From: Bacteroidota bacterium
GTDB taxonomy: Bacteria > Bacteroidota > Ignavibacteria > Ignavibacteriales > Melioribacteraceae
NCBI GenBank assembly: GCA_023381535.1
Contig: JAMCSN010000021.1
Coordinates: forward strand, 1 to 7,735
Length of the DNA stretch: 7,735 nucleotides
Direction: 5' to 3'
The position numbers were made by a program, and so were the translations under genes. The notes beneath the pieces are model-generated. The model had not been told where the DNA came from. It made no database searches and saw only the letters and a program-made list of their open reading frames with translations. The first letter of the stretch is position 1, and the number at the start of each line of letters is the position of its first letter. Positions 1 to 4,569 of the stretch are shown piece after piece.

Positions 1-524
1 TAACCAACTTCATCCATACGACCGCCGCGGATATACAAGTTACCGTTCTGAGCAACTACACCGGCAGTTAATCCTACGATGCTGTTAACACCGCGAACCG
101 GCAATGCTTGAATATCATCATTCGTTGTAATTCTCACAGCGTTTGTAGCATCTTTTTGAATCATTGGTTTCTGAGCAACTATCTCTACAGTACCGACTTG
201 AATATCTTCGCTCGGCAACTGAATTGAAACGTAAGCTGTAAGATCGGCATTTACTCTCACATCCAAGAGAGTAATGGACTTATAGCCTACATAGGAAGCT
301 TTTAATGTATAAACACCAGCTTCCAGGTTCTGCAAGAGAAACTCGCCGTTTGCATCAGTATTGGCTCCGGTCGTTGTTCCTACTACAACAACGTTGGCTC
401 CAATTAATCCTTCCCCCGTCTGCAAATCGACCACTTTTCCCTTAATTCTACCCCTTGTACCTGCGGTAAGTAAGACAGGACAAAGAGCTAGAAATAGCAA
501 AAAGTAAAAAATCTTTCGATGCAT
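1..524 (-). CDS. TonB-dependent outer-membrane receptor, N-terminal part (truncated by window edge)
   Basis: This is the first 174 residues of a protein that runs off the left edge. Seen: residues 1-21 form a signal peptide (MHRK, then a hydrophobic stretch ending near LLTAG). Residues 26-104 look like a carboxypeptidase-regulatory-like beta-sandwich (GKVVD...GEGLIGANV...TDANGEF...LEAGVYTLKASYVGYK). Residues 110-174 look like the beginning of the plug domain (VGTVEIVAQKP, then LPVRGVNSIVGLTAGVV and YIRGGRMDEVG). Known of the family: such proteins are 22-strand outer-membrane barrels that import siderophores, glycans or other ligands with energy from TonB-ExbBD, and the extra N-terminal domain is typical of Bacteroidota and relatives. 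The ATG at 524 is chosen because AAGGAG sits six bases upstream and a signal peptide follows directly. The barrel is outside the window, so the ligand is unknown. Without the barrel, a related plug-bearing outer-membrane protein cannot be fully excluded. Confidence 0.88.
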   Translation of the reverse strand, partial: MHRKIFYFLLFLALCPVLLTAGTRGRIKGKVVDLQTGEGLIGANVVVVGTTTGANTDANGEFLLQNLEAGVYTLKASYVGYKSITLLDVRVNADLTAYVSIQLPSEDIQVGTVEIVAQKPMIQKDATNAVRITTNDDIQALPVRGVNSIVGLTAGVVAQNGNLYIRGGRMDEVG

Positions 525-530
525 ATTTTA

Positions 531-536
531 CTCCTT
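531..536 (-). promoter_or_regulatory. Shine-Dalgarno site of the TonB-dependent receptor
   Basis: Read on the minus strand, AAGGAG is followed by a six-base spacer (TAAAAT) and then ATG at 524. This is a near-consensus ribosome binding site at normal spacing and it fixes the start of the receptor gene. Confidence 0.75.
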
Positions 537-603
537 ATTTGTTGATTAATTTAAGAAAGGGTTGCTGAATTGAAAAAACTTGTACCAAGATTAATAATAA
601 TAA

Positions 604-609
604 CCTCCT
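604..609 (-). promoter_or_regulatory. Perfect AGGAGG ribosome-binding-like sequence without an ATG start
   Basis: On the minus strand AGGAGG lies between the end of the small ORF (630) and the receptor start (524). No ATG follows at usable spacing. The nearest alternative start is TTG at 588, 15 bases downstream, which opens a 17-residue frame (LVQVFSIQQPFLKLINK) ending at 535. Its stop codon overlaps the receptor's own Shine-Dalgarno sequence. It could be a leader peptide coupled to receptor translation, a ribosome standby site, or chance in AT-rich DNA. The spacing is long for a real start, so the leader-peptide reading is weak. Confidence 0.25.
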
Positions 610-629
610 CTTTTATGAAGTGAAGCGAT

Positions 630-788
630 TCAAAAAATAAAACAGTCCCTAAATTTTTTCCCTACTTTAATTGGAACTGTGGGCTCCTCCATCAAGTCTA
701 AACGATGGATGGAAATATACTTTTCTTCTTTCGTATTAGATTCAAAATAAGTTAATGCGGTATCTAAATCAAGAATTAATTTCTTCAT
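630..788 (-). CDS. Possible small peptide gene (52 residues), unknown function
   Basis: An ATG at 788 opens a 52-codon frame that ends in TGA at 630. The peptide starts MKKLILDLDTALTYFES, has a charged middle (NTKEEKYISIHRLDLMEEP) and ends in a short basic segment and FRDCFIF. It has no signal peptide or membrane segment and one cysteine (C49). In its favour, it lies 38 bases downstream of a good sigma-70-like promoter (827-855), in the same direction as the flanking genes, and it fills most of an otherwise empty stretch. Against it, no Shine-Dalgarno sequence sits at proper spacing before the ATG; the nearest purine run, AAGGG, is over 20 bases away. The first 17 residues loosely resemble leader sequences of small precursor peptides in Bacteroidota (MKK, LDLD, then an aromatic before E-S/T). 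The C-terminal part is poor in Ser, Thr and Cys, and no modification enzyme is in the window. I do not recognise the family. The region may simply be a 5' leader. Confidence 0.35.
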   Translation of the reverse strand: MKKLILDLDTALTYFESNTKEEKYISIHRLDLMEEPTVPIKVGKKFRDCFIF

Positions 789-1113
789 TTTTGCGGTATT
801 TCGGAGTTACCCTTAATTAATGATTGAATTTAATACTCAACATTCTTTTTGTCAAGACATTATTCTTTCGACTAAAAATACATTTTTTTTGCACTTGACC
901 GCTCAATCAAATCTCTCATTGAATAGGGTTGATAAGTTTTTTCACACATATTTTCTTCACTCGAGTTTGTCCGCTTTCTGGAAAATTTTGAAGGCGATAA
1001 TTAAGAAAGTCTCGGTGTATTGTAATTGGCATAAAGATGTTTAGACTAGTGGTAGTGGAGTTGAAGATGATCGCTTTTATCCGACATCGTTTTTGTAACA
1101 TTATATAATAAAT
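789..1113. other. Intergenic region between the propeller gene and the small ORF
   Basis: This 325-base stretch holds no convincing gene. Open frames of 61 residues (minus, from 1101) and 74 residues (plus, from 820) lack ribosome binding sites and recognisable motifs. I see no GC-rich hairpin plus T-run after the propeller stop at 1114, so the end of the upstream operon is not marked by an obvious intrinsic terminator. The only signal I can support is the promoter candidate at 827-855. A 25-codon frame (949-872, minus, MCEKTYQPYSMRDLIERSS...) is noted but unsupported. Confidence 0.6.
827..855 (-). promoter_or_regulatory. Candidate sigma-70-type promoter for the small ORF and TonB receptor
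   Basis: On the minus strand TTGACA (855-850) is a perfect -35 hexamer. It is followed by a 17-base spacer and TAAATT (832-827), a 4 of 6 match to the -10 consensus. A transcript would begin near 820, about 32 bases before the small ORF and about 300 before the receptor. The -35 box lies inside CTTGAC, whose inverted copy (CTTGAC on the plus strand at 894-899) is about 37 bases upstream. This weak dyad could be an operator or chance. If this lineage uses the Bacteroidota promoter type (TAnnTTTG), this match would mean less. Confidence 0.4.
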
Positions 1114-2097
1114 TCAAAGTTTAACACCGTCTTCATTGTAAATACAAATACCTCCGTTGTAGGTACAAAACCATTTGTTGTTTTTGGAATCAACAAACGT
1201 GGAGAATATTTGATTATCCTTTAGACCTGAATTTGTTTTGTTCCATAGTTCAGAATTCTTCCCATCAAATCTAACTACACCTTGAAGAAAAGAACCCGCC
1301 CAAATTATATTTTTTTTGTCTGATGTTATTGAGTAGAAACCGTGAATTGGAATTGTAGAATTTGATTCGTTAAGAATTTTATAATTCTTCCAATCGAAAA
1401 TAACAACGCTTCCAAATTTGTAACACATTAAAACTTCATCATCTATGTATGGCGCAATCCAGTAAATCGCATCTTCATACGTATTAATTTTCATTTCTGC
1501 TTCTGTTTTCCATACATTGTTTTGAATGAAGATGGAGTGCCGGGCTGTTCCAATTATTTTGTTGTTATGCTTATCAATATAAATTGCTGTTACTTTATTA
1601 TCAGGTAGAATTGAATTGAATTTATTATAGACTTTCCACTTCCTCCCGTTAAAAATTGCCAAGCCTTCAGAATAAGTGCCGACCCACAATTCATTTTTCT
1701 TGTCGATTGCCAAGCTGTAAATCCAGTTATTCGGCAAACCGGAATTTTCGGTGTTGTAAATCTTCCATTTTTTTCTTCCGTCGAATTTTGCAACACCGCC
1801 GCCAAAAGTTCCGATTATCAGTTCCCCCCTTTTATCAAATAACATACAATAAATACTGTTGTGGGGGAGCTTAGAATTTTTGGTATTGAATACGGTAAAC
1901 TTTTTGCCGTCGTATTTTACGAGTCCGTCGTCCCAGGTTCCAATCCAGTAATTGCCTTTCTTATCCTGAACAACGCACCTTATTCTATCGGTAGGCAGAC
2001 CATTGGTTTTGTCAAAATACTTCCATTTATCGGTCTGTGCAGATGTGGAACCGAATAGCAAAACCAGAAGAAGCAGGATTGAAAATTTAAATCGCAT
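1114..2097 (-). CDS. Secreted beta-propeller protein with two-component-regulator-type (Reg_prop) repeats
   Basis: A 327-residue protein with a clear signal peptide: MRFKFS, a leucine-rich core, and STSA before a likely cleavage ahead of Q21. The rest is a chain of roughly 40-44-residue repeats. Each has the form N-S-x-LP-x-N-x-I, a hydrophobic strand, D-K-x-x-x-x-W-I/V-G-T, and then GG/GL-x-x-F/Y-DG-x-x-W-x-x-Y-N. Clear copies begin near residues 31, 75, 118 and 288 (WIGT 51-54, IIGT 94-97, WVGT 138-141). Residues 160-285 are more diverged, but IIGT at 181-184 and IWAGS at 265-269 keep the pattern. Six to seven blades would close one propeller. In the known family these repeats form the periplasmic sensor half of hybrid histidine kinases. 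Here the protein ends after the repeats, with no membrane anchor, kinase or T9SS-type C-terminal domain that I can recognise. It probably binds a ligand or partner in the periplasm or outside. It starts 23 bases after trxA with no obvious Shine-Dalgarno sequence, so it may be translated by coupling. The substrate is unknown. Confidence 0.85.
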   Translation of the reverse strand: MRFKFSILLLLVLLFGSTSAQTDKWKYFDKTNGLPTDRIRCVVQDKKGNYWIGTWDDGLVKYDGKKFTVFNTKNSKLPHNSIYCMLFDKRGELIIGTFGGGVAKFDGRKKWKIYNTENSGLPNNWIYSLAIDKKNELWVGTYSEGLAIFNGRKWKVYNKFNSILPDNKVTAIYIDKHNNKIIGTARHSIFIQNNVWKTEAEMKINTYEDAIYWIAPYIDDEVLMCYKFGSVVIFDWKNYKILNESNSTIPIHGFYSITSDKKNIIWAGSFLQGVVRFDGKNSELWNKTNSGLKDNQIFSTFVDSKNNKWFCTYNGGICIYNEDGVKL

Positions 2098-2120
2098 CAG
2101 AAATTTAACAGCGAAAAATT

Positions 2121-2441
2121 TTAAACCAGTTTGCTGATTTTTTCAACAAACATAGATTTAGGAACAGCACCAATAATTGTATCTTTCACCTGACCGCCTT
2201 TCAAAAATAAAACTGTTGGGATACTTCTTACACCATACTTGATTGCCGTTTGCTGGTTTTCGTCAACGTCAAGTTTTCCAACTTTAACTTTTCCTTGGTA
2301 TTCGTCGGCTAACTCCTCGATAATCGGTGCTATCATTCTGCATGGACCGCACCACGCTGCCCAAAAATCGATTATTACCGGAACATCCGACTTCAATACT
2401 TCAGCTTCAAAATTTCCGTCAGTAAAAGTATTTGGTTTCAT
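2121..2441 (-). CDS. trxA: Thioredoxin
   Basis: A complete 106-residue thioredoxin, the usual length of the free-standing cytoplasmic protein. Seen: the redox site WCGPC at residues 30-34 within IDFWAAWCGPCRMIAPI, the buried Asp (D25) before the active-site strand, the KLDVDEN segment (56-62), the cis-proline motif SIPT with P75, and the C-terminal FLKGG turn and GAVPK region. There is no signal peptide, so it acts in the cytoplasm. Its role is dithiol transfer to ribonucleotide reductase, peroxiredoxins and other targets, with recycling by thioredoxin reductase (not in this window). GAGGAG lies 11 bases before the ATG, a slightly long but usable spacing. It sits 38 bases after the acyl-CoA dehydrogenase stop and 23 bases before the propeller gene, so it is probably part of one transcript. 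Confidence 0.97.
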   Translation of the reverse strand: MKPNTFTDGNFEAEVLKSDVPVIIDFWAAWCGPCRMIAPIIEELADEYQGKVKVGKLDVDENQQTAIKYGVRSIPTVLFLKGGQVKDTIIGAVPKSMFVEKISKLV

Positions 2442-2452
2442 AACTGAATTTA

Positions 2453-2458
2453 CTCCTC
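2453..2458 (-). promoter_or_regulatory. Shine-Dalgarno site of trxA
   Basis: GAGGAG on the minus strand, 11 bases before the trxA ATG and within the 38-base gap after the acyl-CoA dehydrogenase stop. It supports the thioredoxin start and independent ribosome loading inside the operon. Confidence 0.55.
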
Positions 2459-2479
2459 TAAATTAAATTTAATAAAATT

Positions 2480-3622
2480 TTATACGCTTCCGTTTTTCTT
2501 TAAAACTTCGCGAGCAATTATTCCTTTTTGAATTTCATTTGTTCCTTCAAAGATTCTGTTGATACGCGAATCGCGGTAGAATCTTTCAATCGGCAGTTCG
2601 CGTGAGTATCCCATTCCGCCATGAATTTGAACTGCGAAATCGGCAATCTTATCAAGAGATTCTGAGCAGAAAAGTTTTATTATTGCCGACTGACGTGACA
2701 CATCCTTCTTCAAATCATAATCAACGGCAGTACGATAGACCATCGATTCCATAGCATAAACTAAAGTAGCCATTTCCGAAAGCATGAATTGAATTGCCTG
2801 GAAGTTTGATATTGTCTGATCAAACTGTACGCGCTGCTTTGCATAGCGCGCCGACATTTCCAGCAATTCTTTTGACGCACCAAGACATGCAGCACCAAGA
2901 CCTAACCGTCCGGCGTCCAGTGTTTTCATCGCAACAATAAAACCGCGACCGTTAGTTCCAATTAAATTTTCTTTCGGGATTCTGACGTTATCAAAAGTTA
3001 TCGCGTTTGTTGTACTTCCTTTAATTCCCATTTTCTTTTCGGGCGGACCTGCGTGATAACCCGGAGTTTTTGTTTCTACAATGAATGCGCTGATGCCTTT
3101 ATCAGTTCTGGCAAATACAGAAACTATATCTGCAATTCCTCCGTTTGTAATCCAAAGTTTTTCACCGTTGATTACCCATTCATTGCCATCGAGATGAGCG
3201 CGGGTCTTTACGTTAAATGAATCCGAACCGGCTTGAGCTTCGGTTAAACAGAATGCGCCGATCTTTTCTCCTTTTGCAAGCGGCACCAAATATTTTTGTT
3301 TCTGATCTTCTGTTCCGCCAATGTAAATTGCATTAGAACCAATTGATTGATGTGCGCCGATGAACGTTGCAGTTGACATACATCCGCGTGCAATTTCTTC
3401 CTGCATTAAGCAGTAACCGATCTCACCGAATCCTCCGCCTCCATATTCTTCGGGAAATGAAACGCCAAGAAAACCAAGTTCACCAAGTTTTTGAATCAGT
3501 TCATTTGGAATTTTTTCTTCGGAGTCTATCTTTGCAGCAATAGGTTTAATTTCATTGTTAACAAAATCGCGGGTCATATCCCGCAGCATTCTTTGTTCTT
3601 CAGAAAACGAGAATTCATTCAT
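2480..3622 (-). CDS. Acyl-CoA dehydrogenase
   Basis: A complete 380-residue flavoenzyme of the acyl-CoA dehydrogenase family, the normal length for short/medium-chain members. It oxidises acyl-CoA to trans-2-enoyl-CoA with FAD and passes electrons to electron-transfer flavoprotein. Seen in order: the alpha-helical N-terminal domain (about 1-120, with FPEEYGGGG at 56-64); the middle beta-domain with the first family signature CLTEAQAGSD (125-134) and LWITNGG (156-162); the C-terminal helical domain with RVQFDQTISNFQ (264-275); and the second signature beginning QIHGGMGYSRELPIERFYRD (332-351). The likely catalytic base is E359 in IFEGTNEIQ, the position used by short- and medium-chain enzymes. 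Chain-length preference cannot be read from sequence. It begins 14 bases after the SDR stop with only a weak GGA upstream, consistent with translational coupling, and precedes trxA by 38 bases. Genes for ETF or other beta-oxidation steps are not in the window. Confidence 0.95.
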   Translation of the reverse strand: MNEFSFSEEQRMLRDMTRDFVNNEIKPIAAKIDSEEKIPNELIQKLGELGFLGVSFPEEYGGGGFGEIGYCLMQEEIARGCMSTATFIGAHQSIGSNAIYIGGTEDQKQKYLVPLAKGEKIGAFCLTEAQAGSDSFNVKTRAHLDGNEWVINGEKLWITNGGIADIVSVFARTDKGISAFIVETKTPGYHAGPPEKKMGIKGSTTNAITFDNVRIPKENLIGTNGRGFIVAMKTLDAGRLGLGAACLGASKELLEMSARYAKQRVQFDQTISNFQAIQFMLSEMATLVYAMESMVYRTAVDYDLKKDVSRQSAIIKLFCSESLDKIADFAVQIHGGMGYSRELPIERFYRDSRINRIFEGTNEIQKGIIAREVLKKNGSV

Positions 3623-3636
3623 GATCTATATCCAAT

Positions 3637-4461
3637 TTATTTGTTGGGTGCGCTGGTCCTTTCCCCAATGTAGTTAACAATGTATTCGCCGCCGTCAACA
3701 CCGATAACATTTCCTGAAATCCAGTAAGCTCTCTCATCGCACAAAAGAACGATTGCTTTTGCAACTTCTTCAGGAGTGGTTAATCTGCCTGTAGGATTTT
3801 TCATCTCGGCTGCTTTAAGCATTTTGTCGAACATTGGAATTTTATTACCCGCCGGCGTATCGGTGACACCTGCCATGATAGAATTACAAGTGATTTTCAT
3901 TGGGCCAAGTTCAACGGCAAGCTGACGAATGTGAGCCTCAAGCGCAGCCTTAGCAGCAGACACAGGTCCGTAATTTGGAATGACTGTGTGAGAACCTGCG
4001 CTGGTCAAAGCAAAAATTCTTCCGCCTTCGGCAAACAAATCTCTTTGTATTAATCCTTGAGTCCAATAAACCAATGAATGCGCCATAACATCGAGCGTCA
4101 TCGACATCTGTGCAGGCGTAACACAATCATTAGGATTTTTTCCAATGTACGGTTTCAATGTTCCGAATGCGAGCGAGTGAATAAGAACATTTACGTAAGG
4201 ATGTTCCTTTGTGGTGAAGCGCTCCTTAATTTCATCGAGAGTATCGTCAATCTTTATTTGATCTGCAGCATTTATGTTGAAGAAGACGGCTTTCTGACCG
4301 TTCTTCTCAATTTTCTTAACTACGTTTTGAACAGCCGGCATTGTTGCTTGTCTATCTAGGTGAATACCGAATATGCTGTAACCGGCTTTGGAAAGTTCAA
4401 CGGCAGAAGCGCCGCCGAAACCACTTGAAGCACCAAGAATCAGTGCCCATTTCTTTTCCAT
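3637..4461 (-). CDS. Short-chain dehydrogenase/reductase, likely enoyl-ACP reductase of FabI/FabL type
   Basis: A complete 274-residue Rossmann-fold oxidoreductase. Seen: the nucleotide-binding motif GASSGFG (10-16); NVLIHSLAFG (91-100), where classical SDRs have an NNAG motif and FabI proteins have a similar HSIxF sequence; TSAGS (153-157); the active site Y164-x6-K171 (YGPVSAAK) instead of the classical Y-x3-K; AGVTDTPAG (197-205); and GVDGGE near the C-terminus (254-259). The Y-x6-K spacing and the HSLAF motif are hallmarks of enoyl-ACP reductases FabI and FabL. These reduce trans-2-enoyl-ACP with NAD(P)H in the last step of each fatty-acid elongation cycle. The GxxxGxG nucleotide motif is closer to FabL or ordinary SDRs than to E. 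coli FabI. An SDR acting on another enoyl or keto thioester remains possible. AAAGGA lies five bases before the ATG at 4461. The gene leads a tight run with the acyl-CoA dehydrogenase (14-base gap). Confidence 0.8.
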   Translation of the reverse strand: MEKKWALILGASSGFGGASAVELSKAGYSIFGIHLDRQATMPAVQNVVKKIEKNGQKAVFFNINAADQIKIDDTLDEIKERFTTKEHPYVNVLIHSLAFGTLKPYIGKNPNDCVTPAQMSMTLDVMAHSLVYWTQGLIQRDLFAEGGRIFALTSAGSHTVIPNYGPVSAAKAALEAHIRQLAVELGPMKITCNSIMAGVTDTPAGNKIPMFDKMLKAAEMKNPTGRLTTPEEVAKAIVLLCDERAYWISGNVIGVDGGEYIVNYIGERTSAPNK

Positions 4462-4466
4462 CTTTT

Positions 4467-4470
4467 TCCT
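4467..4470 (-). promoter_or_regulatory. Shine-Dalgarno site of the SDR gene
   Basis: AGGA within AAAGGAAAAAG on the minus strand, five bases before the ATG at 4461. The spacing and purine-rich context support this start. Confidence 0.55.
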
Positions 4471-4536
4471 TTTGTTGTTTACGGTGGCACAAACTTAAGA
4501 AATCAAAAAATCAAATCAAATCAATCCGGTGTGAAC

Positions 4537-4564
4537 AGGATACAAAGAGGTTTCGTTTATCCAA
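4537..4564 (-). promoter_or_regulatory. Weak promoter candidate upstream of the SDR operon
   Basis: On the minus strand TTGGAT (4564-4559), a 16-base spacer, then TATCCT (4542-4537). Each hexamer matches its sigma-70 consensus at about four of six positions. It lies 75 bases ahead of the SDR start. In AT-rich DNA such matches are common by chance, so this is only a candidate. Confidence 0.2.
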
Positions 4565-4569
4565 TAATT

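Larger units (their letters stand above)
4462..4569. other. Gap between dnaE and the SDR operon
   Basis: This 108-base gap is the longest within the run from dnaE to the propeller gene, so an internal promoter is plausible. It contains a short pentamer repeat (ATCAA three times on the plus strand, 4510-4524, with a further related copy at 4502-4506). It also has a 5-bp inverted repeat (GGATA/TATCC, 4538-4562) with a 15-base loop. The stem is too short and lacks a T-run, so I do not call a terminator. Confidence 0.5.

Noticed and set aside
641..680. ACAGT/ACTGT inverted repeat as a hairpin or operator
   Set aside because: Only 5 bp per arm across about 30 bases, inside the small ORF, with no supporting T-run or symmetry beyond the arms.
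895..923. Plus-strand TTGACC as a -35 box
   Set aside because: No acceptable -10 hexamer follows at 16-18 bases, and there is no plus-strand gene for it to serve.
872..949. Minus-strand 25-codon frame MCEKTYQPYSMRDLIERSS...
   Set aside because: Only a weak purine run upstream, very short, no family resemblance and no evidence beyond an open frame.
820..1044. Plus-strand 74-codon frame in the gap before the propeller gene
   Set aside because: No ribosome binding site, opposite orientation to all neighbours, no motif, and it overlaps the promoter candidate. Best explained by chance in AT-rich DNA.
916..1101. Minus-strand 61-codon frame after the propeller gene
   Set aside because: No Shine-Dalgarno sequence before the ATG, no recognisable domain or compositional sign of a real protein; the other two frames show no gene remnant either.
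4538..4562. Inverted repeat GGATA/TATCC as a dnaE terminator
   Set aside because: The stem is 5 bp with a 15-base loop and no T-run, too weak for an intrinsic terminator.
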